From: Adiantum capillus-veneris | Taxonomy: Eukaryota; Streptophyta; Polypodiopsida; Polypodiales; Pteridaceae | NCBI GenBank assembly: GCA_014529385.2 | Contig: CM043969.1 | Coordinates: 14,941,446-15,005,445, forward strand | Length of the DNA stretch: 64,000 bases | Direction: 5' to 3' | Shown: piece after piece, positions 51,408 to 64,000 of the stretch | Position numbering within the stretch: position 1 is the first letter of the stretch | How the letters are laid out: every line of letters begins with the position of its first letter | Notes under the pieces: generated by a model | What the model was told of the DNA's origin: nothing | Databases searched by the model: none | Seen by the model: the letters and a program-made list of their open reading frames with translations, nothing else | Made by a program: the position numbers and the translations under genes

Positions 51408-52446
51408 AGAAAATTCAGATATAATATCTTTCTGGGGCAACACTACCAACCCTCTTTGTTAGCAAGTGTTTGCGGGTCACCGTGACGGACATCTGCAACA
51501 TAGCTTTTTGTACCAACATAATGTCAATATGCAAGGAAGCTACTCGGGATGGGGCACTGAGACTTAATGAGAGTGTCAATCTCACCAAAGGCAACTCAGA
51601 GGGCTATTCATACTATGACAAAAGCAAATCAACCACTTCCTAGTCAGAAAATCAGTCTATGTCCAATCTCACCGCTCTAGTTATCATGCCTTTTTGGCAT
51701 TCAAACAAATTCGGAATACAACGAAACTTAAGGAGATGTATTACAACACCTAGGGATACAATCCTACCAAGTTCTTTAGTCATTTGGAAGGTACATAAAT
51801 CACGATCCATCACAAAAAATGTGTAAAAAATTGAAACAGAACTACATGGAAAGGTTCTCCTTAAGCATAGAAACACTTATCCAAGGTCAAAACATCAAAA
51901 AACAACCATTTAAGACATCAAATCAATGCATTTAGCTCACAACAAGACATTGCGAACCACAACAGAATAGAGAATAATTACAGACATTGCGAACCACAAC
52001 AGAATCGAGAATAATTACACTTGTATTGTAGAGCAAGAGACAAGGAACACCATGTGATACTCGGAATTGAAATTCTGATTACCAGACAAGGAGAAAAGCG
52101 GATTACAAGTTGTAGGAGCAAGAAGCTCTCACAGTCGACGTCCAATCCTCCCACAAGCTAATGATAATGTGTTAGTCAAAACTAAGGGTTTTGACTTAAG
52201 AGCTAAGGGTACTTTTCCACGGCCATTCGACGACTTACAAGGGGTGTAGACTCAGAGAGGCTAAGAGGGCATGACAAAATATATTACAATTGGCAATCCT
52301 TATTACATCGCTTCTTTTGAAAAAATGAGCGAGTACAACAAGGTTTGGTGTACATCCGCCTTTTCGTGTCAGTCCACTGTGTCCACGAAACATTCCCCCC
52401 TTCCTATTCATTGCATGTCTTTGTGCAATCTATCTTTGACTCTCTT
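51408..52446. other. Unassigned stretch with a 37-bp tandem repeat
   Basis: No gene recognised. A 37-bp unit (AGACATTGCGAACCACAACA start) occurs twice at 51945-51981 and 51982-52018. A decayed copy of the GATCACGATCCAT palindrome lies near 51798-51810. Confidence 0.5.
51945..52018. repeat. 37-bp tandem repeat, two copies
   Basis: Two copies differing at one base by eye, so recent. Confidence 0.85.
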
Positions 52447-53858
52447 CTAGTAATTGATCACTCTCTTTTCTAGCATCCCAGAAGTGAGGTGCCTGAACTT
52501 TTGTGCCCTTGCCTCGATCTCCACTTTTGGCACCAGCTCTCTGAAGGGATTATTGCTAAGAGTGCTCTGAAAGGCTATGTGTCGGGCTAGCAGATCTTTC
52601 GTCATGGGATTAAATATAGAGGAGTCTACCTCAAAGAATCCTGTCATGAATGCCTCCTCGAAGGTCTACATGTAGTGGGAGGGCAGGAACATACTCTTGC
52701 ATAGAATCCCATGATGACATTTTTGCTTGGGATTTTTGTCTCCATATTCCAGCAGAGCCCCCTTGTGCCTTCCACAAAAACCTGCCAGGGATGCTCCGCT
52801 GCCTCTATAACATTGAATGCCATTATGCAGGTGATTAGCATCTTGGCAATTTTCATGAGCATTTGGCATGCAAGATCTGGGATCTCTTCATCATGCTGAT
52901 GACCCCTCTGAGCATCTGAACCATATACTGCCGGGGTAGTTCAACGATGCTGGTCTTTTACTTTGCCAAGAGTAAAAGCTATCCCAGGATCACCGTCTGT
53001 TGATGGGGCAGTAAACTGGGTTGATCCTTAGATGCTGCGAAGCATTCCTATAGTATGTTTCATCTGTTGGTCGCTGCTCAAACCATTTCTTTTGCCAGAG
53101 GGGTTAATTGTGAATGATTGTCTGAATTTGTAGCGTGGTGACAGGAACATCTCTGTAATCACCTCTGTTGTTTGGCTCAAGGGTAGGTAGCATTTTTTGT
53201 TTCCATAATCTGGCCTCCTGTCGCATCAGTGGAGGGTGATCATCTCACGTCCAAGGTTTTTCACTACTTCATCTGGAGTGATCATGAGCAGAGTAGATGA
53301 CTCCAACACTTTCAACTCATATTGCTTTAATGGTAAAAATATGCCAAGCGTGCGTAGGACTTGAATTTTAGCACAAGGTAAAGAGGTTAAGGATGTTAAG
53401 GATGGGGCTATGTTAAAGGTTGAGAGGGGAACCAAATGCCCTGCATGTTTGTCAGTGAGGGTGGCTTCCCCATTGTACTGGATCGAGCTTATGAGTTCAT
53501 AAGCCCTTCTGAAATCCGTTCCCCATGGTAGTCGTAGAAAGATGTCAAACTCTAGACACCTGGCCACTGCTTGCACTTCGGACTTTTGGTGTAGTGTCCA
53601 CAAATCCCTTGGAAAGATGGTGATCTTTACTATCTCTTCGTCCGTTGCTTGAATTTTCGATGAAAATATTGGCTGGTATTGCTTTGAGCACCTGTTCAGT
53701 GATATGGGCCTTCTCATTTGAGGATAAATCTGTGATCTCATATGGTGTTGCTCCCCACTGCCTTTGTGCTTTCCTTCGAGGCATCCTGAGGCCATCTTTA
53801 GATTGGAAACTGGATTTAGCAATTGATCAAAACCGTCGGAAAGTTGAAGAAAATGCAA
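52447..53858 (-). pseudogene. Retroelement-like coding remnant, family unclear
   Basis: Three broken open stretches on the minus strand. 53858-53226 contains IFPRDLWTLHQKSEVQAVAR and FDFRRAYELISSIQYNGEAT-like sequence followed by a PLE fragment (see 53325-53439). About 52862-52680 gives EAAEHPWQVFVEGTRGLCWN. 52647-52447 gives FRELVPKVEIEARAQKFRHL then TSGMLEKR. The feel is that of the gag-side region of a plant retroelement, since PLE and Gypsy neighbours surround it, but I recognise no domain. A decayed host gene is possible. The remnant is broken in several places. Confidence 0.35.
53325..53439 (-). mobile_element. Detached PLE leader fragment, one edge at the hammerhead cleavage site
   Basis: 115 bp matching 33209-33333 and 40046-40158. 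On the minus strand it starts with GCATTTGGTTCCCC, that is, within about five bases of the predicted hammerhead cleavage point, and runs into the leader. It ends at CATTAAAG. It is embedded in the open stretch 53858-53226. Confidence 0.75.
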
Positions 53859-53985
53859 ACTTTGACCATAAAATGAAAAATGAGTATAACTTTGTCAAAA
53901 CTACCCCAAATTTGACCAAATTTCACCAGTGCATTTAGGATTACTATAGACACAAGGGCATAAGGTACCTCTATCAAAAAGGTAC

Positions 53986-55014
53986 ATGGATCGTGATCCA
54001 TGTAGAGAAGCATCTTGCAATTTCAACTAGTGGAGGTTGTTCCTAGCCACATGCGGATGCTACTGTGCAAATTTCTCTGGTTTTAGAGTTTGAGGAACAT
54101 GGATCACGATCCATGTTTGGTAACATATTGAAGATCTAATGATACCAGCTGGTAGGGCTCATCAAGAAGGTGCCTTGGTCCAATTTTTTTGGGATTTGGA
54201 TCATTGGTTTGGTACTTAGGTCAAGTTCTGGAAATCATCAAACTTAGAGAAATTTGGCATTTTGATGTGGATTTTGCAATCCAAATGACTTGAAACTTCA
54301 TGGCTAGGCTTTGTTGAACATACTAGGCCAGATGGTATAAATTTTTCTTTGGTTAGGCAAAAAGGTACATGGATTGCGATCGATATTGATTCTGGATGAT
54401 TTGTGTCTGAAAAGCACAACTTTGCCTAGCTCCCCACCAATTTTCACTAGTTTTTAAATCTATCTGAAAGGGGAAATTGGTCCAGGCAATTTGCACAACT
54501 TTGCAGGTACCCTTTTTCTTTGTTTTGACCACAATTTCACCTTTAATGTTACATCTCCTTGATGCTTGTCTTTCACTTTCTTCCGGACTCCCTTCTGTTT
54601 CAGCTGGCTTTGGAATAGAGCCCTAAGAAGTTCCAATTACTGCTCTGGCCAGTGGGGTAGCTTCATATTCTTCTCCTGACCCTACTCCATAAATTTTTTT
54701 GTTGGAAACAGACTATTTCTCCTTTGATTACTGCCAAATGACCATTTGTAGACTAAAGGTAACAAACCATGAGGATTTGATGATTTTTTAAAAGCCCTTT
54801 TTGTGACTATGTTTGCATGGTCAAACATACTTTTGCATCCCCCTAGCTAGTGAACAACTCTTGCCCGGATTTTATCTCAAGGTATATGGATCACGATCCA
54901 TGTTGGGAGCATTTTGAAATTCCAACTAGTGGAGGTTGTTCCTGGCCACATGGAAATGCTACTGTACAAATTTTTCTAATTTTAGGGTTTGGGAAACATG
55001 GATCACGATCCATG
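53986..55014. repeat. Cluster of CATGGATC-N2-GATCCATG palindromes in a diverged 900-bp duplication
   Basis: Near-perfect 18-bp palindromes at 53986-54003, 54098-54115, 54885-54902 and 54997-55014, with decayed ones near 54368 and 51798. The first and second pairs are each spaced about 112 bp and share the sequence between them (CAACTAGTGGAGGTTGTTCC, then GCCACATG and ATGCTACTGT), so a unit of about 150 bp is present twice, about 900 bp apart. Confidence 0.8.
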
Positions 55015-56385
55015 TTCCACCACCTTTTGCAACTGTTTTTGCACACATTGATTCTTCCAGTTACCAGGGGTCTGCTAATGAAAAGTTTTTGGTTTTGGGT
55101 GAGTTTTGAAGTCCCCCATTGGCCTTGACAATTTGCAGATTTTGCGACTTTGATCTGCTCGATCTGTTGTTTTGGTATTGTTTTTGTAGTATGGGACATT
55201 CACAAATGTTCTTGTAGGGTTAGTGATCATACCTGTTGAATTCTGTGTAGTAAGAGCTATTGAGGTGGTCGCAACAGGCATAAACAAAGGGGAAAACTCT
55301 ATGCTTTTGTGTCTCTCTCTCTCTCTCTCAATGCAAATGAGCTTATGTTGCCCCATTTGGCTATATGTTCCCAATCTACCCGGACTGCCCCATTCATACT
55401 TACCTATTGATCATGTCTTGCTGTTCATGTCACCTACAATTCGAACCGTTCTTCATTCTGATATTCAGTCAACAAATGGCCTTCAATCTACAGTTTTGAT
55501 CCTTTAGAAGTTGGCTCAAAATCCGTCGTGTACCAAATCTTTCCATTTGCCATGTTCAAAGCTTGTGCTGCTTTGAAGATTCCACGTTTGGTTTCAAAAG
55601 TCAATTCCAACTTTCCTGGCTCAAGTTATTATTTTTTGTTGATTATTTATCATTTTTAGCTTTTTAGTAAAGAAAAATTAGTTACAATTATTATTAGTTA
55701 ACCAAAAATTTGCCAAAATTAGTGTAATCTCTCATACATATTCTTAACCTGGCATTTAGATGATGTCATTATGGCTCCTAATTATGCATGTTAAGAGTTA
55801 TAAGGTTTTGAAAAATTGTTAAAGGAAAAGAAAAGAAAAAGAAATGATGCTAATGTATACAAAATGCTGATCTTGCTGCATTCTCCCCCCTTCCTAGAGT
55901 GAGTTGCCCCAGATGAACATGTGTCAGAGTCCATGGGAACAAAGTATGTGTCTATGCATAGCCGTATATTGTGGCTCTATGATGCAAATCAAGGATATGC
56001 ATGTGGTAACAAAATGCTGTGAAAGTTATGGGTTTTGAACAATAAGTTCAGTGGTTTTTGATGGTGAGGTTATGTTGAAGCTACATGGTCCGAACAGAAC
56101 TAATTGTAGAAGATGTGCCCTTTGTTTGAAAGTGGCCTCTAGAAGTTGTGACCCTGCCTTGTCTTGTGATTGAGGGCTCTATTTTGGTCGCCACTGAAAT
56201 TGCTTGGATGTGGTCTTCATTGTCGAGGCATCCCGTGAGCGAGTCTGTTTTGGTTTCCATACCCACTTGACTTCTTTTGGTTGTCAATGTGATTGGATTG
56301 GCCTAGGTTGCTTGACAAAAGCCTTGGGCGGTTTGTCGAGGTTGGGTTTTTGTTGATGCATCATGGGTAGGCTTGCATTGCCACG
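55015..56385. other. Unassigned stretch
   Basis: No gene recognised. A/T-rich around 55620-55860 and with a short CT array near 55312-55328. Open frames are short and unremarkable. Confidence 0.4.
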
Positions 56386-56919
56386 TCATTTGGGCATCCA
56401 TAATTTCTTCGGATTGGTTTGCATGATGGACTTTTTTACCCAGATTTTCCTGACCACCGTTGGAAAACATCGTTGGATTGAATTAGGTGGTGATTGGAGA
56501 GGTTCCCATACGTGGTGTGATTGTACAAAGGGTGTGGAGAAATATTGGTCATCTTGCCTGAGCTGCAAAGTATTATCATGCCAGTTTGGTATGGCTTGAT
56601 AAGTGCGCATCCACGGTACTCCCAGACTAACTGCTTTGTTAAGATCCTTATCCTTGACCACATGAAACTGATGAGGATAAACTATTACATCAACAATTAT
56701 TGCTAAATTTACATGTCCCAGACTGTCCATTGTGCCTTTGTTTGCCACTTTGAACCCCATAGTATTTGGTGTTAGAGGTTCCTTTGTTAATTTCCTGAAA
56801 GTGGAGTAGCTGACAACATTTTCTCTTTCCCCAGTGTCCACTAATGCACACTCGGTGGTGCCATCGGCAAGTTGCAACTTAATGCGTAAATCCATGCTAC
56901 CTAACCATGTAGCCTCCAT
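56386..56919 (-). mobile_element. Ty3/Gypsy protease fragment (fossil)
   Basis: The frame reads as a retropepsin domain: LRIKLQLADGTTECALVDTG (the D-T-G active-site triad), then MGFKVANKGTMDSLGHVNLA and AVSLGVPWMRTYQAI (the L-G-x-P-W-M end). It lies downstream of the integrase at 57052 on the same strand, so it must belong to a different Gypsy copy joined to or nested with the next element. Confidence 0.75.
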
Positions 56920-57051
56920 TTGTATGGATGCTATTGGAGGGGAGTTGATACAATTGTTATGTTGGACCTTTTTCTGAAGGTTTGTCGGTTCCTTCCACTT
57001 TAATATTTTGTTTTTGGCTTCTTGCTGTGCCTATTCCCGAATGTCATGGAC

Positions 57052-60000
57052 TCAACTTCTGTGCTGGTCTGTGGCATGTTTTGTTTGGAGTTCCTCTGGT
57101 GTTAGCGGAAGAAGATATTTCTTTAATCTGCAGCCACTCATCCAATTAGGCACCTCCTCACCTGCCAATGTTGCAAGCTTGATGGTGCCACTTTGTGATA
57201 TATCATGTATTACAAAAGTCCCCATCCCTCTCTTTTTGAGTTTTTTGGAGTGTTGTTTAAGGGTATATACTAAAACGTAATTCCCTTTTTGAAACTCCTT
57301 GCTAATCACATGTTGATCATGGAAAGCTTTCATTTGTCTTTTCTGAATGTATATCTCGGCTACCGCTCTTACTCTAGTTTCATCCAATTGCTCCAGGGTG
57401 TCTAGTCTCTCCGACATCTCGTGTTCCTTCCATCCTAATTGGCGACTCGTAGTGTTTTAATTAAGAATTCCATGGGTAGAATTGCATTAATCTTAAACAC
57501 AAGGTTAAAAGGAGCCGTCCCGATGGAAGTTCTAAAAGCTACTTTGTAAGCCCATAATGCAGTGTGTAGCTTTTGATCCCAATCATTTCTTGAATCACTG
57601 ACTATTTTGGTGAGCAACGTGCATAAGATTTTGCTGGTGCTCTAGGCTTGTCCGTTAGCTTGTGGGTGATAGGGTGTTGATTTGCGATGGATCACCATGA
57701 ATTTTTCAAGTAAGTTCTAAAAGCTACTTTGTAAGCCCATAATGCAGTGTGTAGCTTTTGATCCCAATCATTTCTTGAATCACCAACTATTTTGGTGAGC
57801 AACGTGCATAAGATTTTGCTGGTGCTCTAGGCTTGTCCGTTGGCTTGTGGGTGATAGGGTGTTGATTTGCGATGGATCACCATGAATTTTTCAAGTAAGA
57901 TTTCAATGACATTGTTCAGAAGGTGTGTTACCCTATCGCTCACTATTTCAATGGGTAGACCATATCTGGTAAAGATATGTTTGAAAAGAAACTGAGCCGT
58001 AGTCCGTGCATCATTTTTCTATGTTGCCTTTGCTTCTACCCATTTGGTCATGTAATCTATTGCTACTATGATACAGTTGGTTTGCAATTAGTAGATAATG
58101 TTTTGTTTCTTTTGCTACAGTTCTCATTCATGTGTTACCCCACCCCTCTGGGAAGGTCTTGTTTTTTAAGTACTCGATTATGTGAGTACTCCATTTGGGT
58201 GCTTGTACTACTCGAAATAGGGTGGCGTATTCCATTGGAGGTTGCTTTGTACAGATATCACATGATTTTACATAAGTATGGACACTGTTTTCCATTTTTT
58301 TCTAGTAGACTCCTAGTCTCTTTAGTATTTGGTAGGTTTGTGTTTCTCCACTGTGAAACCCCGTAAGTTGTATATGAGCCTGTTTGAGGTAGTATTTGTA
58401 TTCTTCTGGCTGTACACATAGTCTCAAAATCCCATCCTTACCGTGCTTGTATAGTCGTCCTGCTAAAAGTTGGAGATTTCTTGTTTGATGTATTATTGAT
58501 GGTTATATTTCCACCAACAATGACCTCTTCACTCCACCTCGGACATTTCAATGTTAAACATGTACAAATTTGGAAGATCATCATCAATACCTTCCGGTGC
58601 TTCCCCATGGAACAATCTAGAAAGATGATCTGCTTGTGTGTGTGTAGTGCCCTTTTTTACGACTACTGTGAAATCAAACTCAAGCAATAGTATAAAACAG
58701 TGAATAATCCTTCTAGTGTTGCAAGGTTTGTTTACCATATATAACAATGCTTGGTGATCTACAAAGAAAACGAACTTGTTTGCAAGAAGATAGTGTCTAA
58801 ATTTTTTGACAGCATATATCATTCCTAGACTTCTCTTTCCATAGTGGTATGATTTTTCTCCATGTAGTTCGGTCACCTACTAGAGTAGCAAATAGGAAAA
58901 TCCATTTTCTTCTTTCCTAGCTGGGCTAACATGCATCCTATGGCATAGGCTGATGCGTCAACATGAACGTGAAAGATCTTGCTCCAGTCAGGGGCTTGCA
59001 AACTTGGAGTAGAAATTAATTGTTGCTTCAATTTGTGAAAAGCCTGTTTGCATTATTCTATCCATTCAAATTTAGCAATGAGGGCAGACAACGGCTTAGA
59101 TATTACAACATACATGTATATAAAGCACATGTAGTACCCACAATGTCCCATAAATGCTTGCACTTCTTTCGTTTTCGTTGCTCTCGGTAGTGCGGCAATT
59201 ATTTGTAAATTTTTTTGATCAGTGGAAAACTTGTTTTTGGACACAATGTGGCCCAAAATTTTACCTTGTCTTACCATAAAGACACATTTTTCAGGGTTTA
59301 AGCAAATACGATAAGTTATGCACTTTTTGAAGAGTTTCCCTAGATGTGTTATGTGATCACTTCTCAGGTGAGAATGAACACAAAGATCATCCATGTATAT
59401 CTCTAAAAATTGTCTGAGATATTCCTTGAATGCATTACTCATTAGTCTTTGAAAAGTGGCAAGTGCATTGGTCAGGCCAAAAGGCATTACCTTGTATGCA
59501 AATATGCCCCACTCTGTTGCAAAAGCTGTCTTATGTTGATCTTTTGCTTTGATGGTTAACTGGTTGTAGTTGAAGAACCCATCTAAAAAACTATAGGCCT
59601 CCTTCACCACAACTTTCTCAATAACATGATTTGTTATTGGTAGTGGATAGTTGTCCCGGATGGTGGCATCATTTACTTGTTTGAGGTTTACACAGACACA
59701 CAATTTTCCATTCTTTTTGGGTACTACCACAATCGGGGACACCCAATCGGTGTGTTCAATCTCGTAGATAAACTCCACATCCTTCAGTTTGTCTATCTCT
59801 TCCTTAATTTTCTTGGCAAAAGTCTCATTGTATGTATAAGGACGTTGTCTGCATGGTCTGGCATCACTTTTAAGGGGTATCGTGTGCTGACAGATCTCTA
59901 GATCTATCCCCTTTAGGTCTTTGTATGACCAAGCAAAGACATCTTTATACCTTCTGAGTGTATCTATGAGAAGCCGCTCTTCTTCTTTGTGGCAATGTAT

Positions 60001-63000
60001 GCCGGCTTAGGTTCCTCGTCTGGTTCTGCTAAGTTTATGCATTTGGATTTTTCTGGCCCATCATATGAAGTTCCAGGCACTTTTGGGTCTCGTTTGGGTT
60101 TTTGCAGCACAATTTTTCTATCTTGAATAGTGTACTTCTTGTAATGGGAAAGTGCATTAAATATATCATCGTTTGATTCCTCATCAATTTCCAACTCTGT
60201 TGTCCAAACTTCCTTCAAAGCTCGTTTCAATTCATTGTACTTGTTTTTGTGCTCGATTTTGGACACCTTCGTTGCTTTTTTGGAAATGCTTTCCTTTAGT
60301 GGTTTTTGTTTGTTCTTCTTTTTCATTTTTGTTTTGTTTGAGTCAAGTTTCATGTACCTCTTTGATATCCCATATTTAAGGCAATCAATTGCTTCAACCA
60401 ACCTTAAGTACTGCGTTTTGTCGGTTAACTTAGGTATTGAGTATTCTTTTGTCTTGTTTTGTTTGTTCGTGCGTTTATTCCGATATCTACGCTGTCTTCG
60501 AGGATTTTGGTTCGGAAAATCATAGTAGATCATTTGTCGATCCTTTCATTTGATGTTCTGATCTGAGCTATTAGAAAGCTCGTCATCTGCGTTGTCCTCT
60601 AACAACTTATCCGTGGAGTCCTAGAATGCTTCTTCATCCATTTGGTCAAGGTCCCTTACTGAGATTTCATCCACTATGCGTTGACAATCTGCAACCCCTT
60701 CCCTGTCAGGGACTTCCAATTTTGATCTTGGATTTAGGCTGACACTCGTCATCTGGAATGGAATGACATCATATCCTTTCTCATCACAGAATTTGGTCAG
60801 AGTCACCTCATTCACGCATACATCAAGAGTGGCCAATATCTGTTGCCATCCAAAAGGTTCGAGCATCTCTTCTGGTACATATGCCTCGTCTTGTGTTGAC
60901 CTATCATGAATGCAATCCTCTTTTTTTAAATACCACCGTTAAAAGCTTCACTTGTCCAATTGTGAGCCTTGTTTTGCAGCCAAGCCGGTATTTCTCCTTC
61001 TTGGTCAGTTGTGTAGTTTAGTTCCTCTTCTGGGGTTCGTTCCACATCTCTATAGCTATGGTCCGTGACACTGATCTTTGTAGTGACATCCTTGTTTCTT
61101 ACGTAGATGTAGTGGTAACCCTAAGCTTGTACCATTTTGAGCTGACGCATAAATGGACTCCCCAATATGATATCGAAATTGCTGCTCATAATGAAATTCA
61201 TAATGGCGAATGTATGTTCATATGCAATTCCGCAAGAGGTTACTATGGTTTGCTCCAAAATGCCAATAGGTCTCTCTAGATACCCATCTGCTAATTGAAG
61301 TTTCATTCTAATTTTTCAAAGAGCAAATTTTCCCCATTTTCCCCACATTGCTTGGGTGGCTATGGCTATTCCAGCTCCACTATCCAATATTGCTATCGAC
61401 TTTATGTCTTTGTACTCCACGGACAAGGTAGTATTTCCTTCTTCTCCTTCACAATAATCTTTTACCTTGTTCACTGGCACTGACTCATGTTTAACTTGTT
61501 TTGAGGTTTGGGTATTCAGTATTTTTGGAGAAGCATTTGGTGGCAGAATTCCCAGCCCTACTTTCTCCAAAATTTTTCCCACCTCTGTCCAAAGATGAGG
61601 TCTTATATGCAGTAACTCTGATAGAGTTAGCATACAACGGATAGGGGACGACATCAGCTCATGAAGAGTTTTGGTATCCATCATCTTAATATTAGCCTTC
61701 CATTGAGATGGTACTTTCTTTACCTCTGATTTGGTTTCATGGTTGCCAATAAATGAAGGTAAATTTTTCAATGAATGAGTTTTGCTCTCTTCCAATATCT
61801 TCGTACCTGCATCACCATACAGTGATCGAATATCATTTGGGTAGAGCTCATGCTTGAGGTGAATCTCCATGATAGGGGCTGATTAAAGCGTTGCACTTCC
61901 ATCCTTTTTGTTTCTGATATGCTCCCACAAATCTTGTGTCCATTGTTCTTCCATCTCAGGAATTGGCAAAGGTGCTTGCAAATACATTCTCTCTGTCGTA
62001 TTGGCTGCCATCCTCGTATCCAAGGGCGTTTCCTTTATGAAATATTTTTGGTCTTTGTCTCCAATCCCTGTCTCCTCTAACTCTTGAATTTTTTTACGGA
62101 TTAACACCTTGGTTTTTGGAGCAATCGGAACTGGTGGTTCCATAAGCGCTTGAGCGGTTTGGATGAGTTCGTTGCACATCTTTAACCTCTCTTTCTCATA
62201 CCTTGGGTAAGGGTACATTAGTCACCTATCCTGGTGGGTTTGGTTAGGCTTTAACCTAGCATCGTAAGCTTTTAAGATTGCGTCCAAGGGTTCAAAGACC
62301 TTGTCCACCAAGACAGATCCTCCCGACGGTATTGCTGATGGCTTTGCTACATCACCTTTTTCCTTAAGGTCTCTTTCCATCCTCAACCGTTCCTTTGTTT
62401 CCAGTAATTTGGTTTCCAAAGCCTTTTTTTCTTTTTTTCTTTTGAATTTTATCTTGTCTCTATTTGCCTTCCAGGATTTCATGGGGTTCTGATAGACAAT
62501 TTTTCTATCTCTGTTTGGCTGGATGGGGCATTCCTTGCAGCCTCATGTGCTTGGGCTCTCATTATTGCATTTAGTGGAATGGTTGGTTCTATTTCTGATC
62601 CACTTGAGGTTGGCACAATTCTGATTTTGTTCATGATTGCTTTCCCTTTGTTATTAGGGTTTGTGGACAATGTGGAATGAGATGGTCATTGGTACACCCC
62701 TCACAAAGCCCAAAACATTTAATTCGTTCTCCTTTGTGTGGACAACTCCTTGCCCAATGATCACCGCCGCATTCATAGCATGGTCCTACAGGTGGCGGAG
62801 AAGCTTGTCCCTCGTTAATTGTCATGTCTAGGAGAATATCCCCTAGGTTTGTAGTTTTGGTTTTCCATGAACATAAGCATATTTTCATCGACCAAGTAAT
62901 GGTTTTTTGTTGGTTGAGCTATGTATGATGGCTCTGGCATCTCTTCCGGGACCATCCATGGAATTTGTCCCTTTGAAGAATATGCATTTCCATCAAACCC

Positions 63001-64000
63001 TCTCTCATAGGTATTGTCTAAATCTTCTCGGTACGAAACTACCTGGACCATACTCTGATCAAAAGGTGCCTCTATGGGTTGAGAAATCCTTACCATGGCC
63101 TTGTTTTCCTGGGGTAAAGGAGTTGATGCCCCAACATAGGTTGAGGTTTTTCCTGCCCTTGGATTGCGTTATTTGGCCCTACTTGGTATCTTCAAGGGGG
63201 TGGAAACTGCAGCCCTTCATGTGGCCCGTATTGTCTCTCTCTAACATACTTTCTATTATAGAAACATTCGTGGGTTTCATGGTTCGTCCATTTTTGTTCA
63301 GTAGCACACCACTTCAATACACGCGGTACGTTTACTCCTTGCCTGTGTTGAAGTTTGCATCACCGAGTTGGATGATCTCCTCCACAAGTGTCACATTTTT
63401 AGGTGAGCAGTCATCGTGTGCTTGGATTTGTCCTGTTTCCTTGGTTCATCCTTCTGATCACTTCCTCGATCATTTGATCAACGTCCTGCACAATTGGGTT
63501 TTGCCCACCCAGTTTAATTGTGGACTCACTAGTGGTTGAAGAGGTGCTACTCATCCCTTGGTCTGTGTTTTTTGTCACCTCTCCATATGCCTTGCAATTG
63601 TCTACTAGATACAACGCCTCTTTTGTGACTTGCTCAAAAGTAACACATGCCTTTAAGTGCAAGTCTTTTTTGAGAGTGTCATTTCGCAACCCTTCTATGA
63701 AAAGAACTGACAATCTCTCATCCTGAGGTAGTTAGCAGGGCATCCTTTTATGTATTTCTTGAAATGAAGCGAGGCTTCCTTCACCTTTTCCTTCTCCTTT
63801 TATCTAATGCATAGATTTGGGAGACAATATTATGCTTAATTCCTCTCTTTGAGAATTTCTCAACGAATTCTTGGAGAAGTTGTTGAATACTTGGGAATTC
63901 CAGGCTGCTTAAAGGTTGAAACCATGTCAAATCAGTTCCTTCTAAAGTCAACCCAAAACCTTCATATTGAGTATGGAAATCAGTTACCCGTTCCGCCCTC
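57052..64000 (-). mobile_element. Ty3/Gypsy retrotransposon fossil, gag to integrase, running off the window
   Basis: Minus-strand domain order: gag (64000-63411; EGLRNDTLKKDLHLKACVTF), zinc knuckle (about 62790-62740; CYECGGDHWARSC), charged hinge (62482-61883), protease (61870-61121; S-I-A-I-L-D-S-G-A-G with DSG in place of DTG, then FDIILGSPFMRQL), Lys-rich linker (60866-59964), reverse transcriptase (59778-59053; VVVPKKNGKL, FAYKVMPFGLTNALATFQRL, IYMDDLCVHS), RNase H (58876-58529; SYHYGKRSLGMIYAVKKFRH, FFVDHQALLYM), integrase (about 58400-57052; LHTALWAYKVAFRTSIGTAP). Integrase after RNase H identifies Gypsy. No second RNase H was seen, unlike the Tat-like element. It is broken in roughly ten places. 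LTRs lie outside the window or are not recognisable. Confidence 0.85.

Overview
The window looks like gene-poor, repeat-packed nuclear DNA of a land plant with a large genome. No intact host gene was recognised. A fern or other seed-free vascular plant is the best guess. The reasons are a plant L1 LINE whose ORF1 has a DUF4283-like domain and a CCHC knuckle, a Tat-like Ty3/Gypsy element with a second RNase H, several Copia remnants, very long (AG)n arrays and a Penelope-like element (PLE). The taxon is inference only.

Layout. 1-1696: Copia remnant (+) and a piece of its LTR. 1697-9975: on the minus strand, a non-autonomous LTR element with 2.3-kb LTRs (2543-4795 and 7650-9975) around a gag-like gene without pol, followed by a truncated second internal region, so the order is LTR-internal-LTR-internal. 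9976-14514: Copia fossil (+) and LTR. 15017-15250 and about 15700-16331: ends of two further LTR elements. 16332-17300: microsatellites. 17700-19470: LINE (-). 20466-20745: a 140-bp tandem repeat. 20966-31600: three copies of one L1-type LINE family (-, +, -), the last with recognisable ORF1, endonuclease and reverse transcriptase. 31612-42652 and 50024-51407: head-to-tail Penelope-like units (-). 42653-50023: Tat-like Gypsy element (-) lying inside PLE sequence. 51408-56380: unassigned sequence with gag-like remnants, a small PLE fragment and a cluster of palindromes. 56386-64000: Ty3/Gypsy fossils (-) running off the window.

The most interesting system is the Penelope-like array. Each unit, read on the minus strand, has a leader, an ORF1 of about 566 codons (Pro/Ser-rich, possible coiled coil, Asn-Gly-Asp repeat tail), a Penelope-type reverse transcriptase, and no visible GIY-YIG endonuclease. 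Between the RT end and the next ORF1, both readable junctions carry a sequence that folds as a type I hammerhead ribozyme. The two ribozyme copies each differ from the consensus core at a different base, so the common ancestor probably had an intact core. Ribozyme to ribozyme is about 6.8 kb, one full unit. A detached 115-bp PLE fragment at 53325-53439 ends within a few bases of the predicted cleavage site, as expected if integrating RNA began at the cleaved end.

The LTR elements and the PLE copies are described as fossils. LTR pairs differ by a few percent by eye, so the insertions are fairly recent but not fresh.
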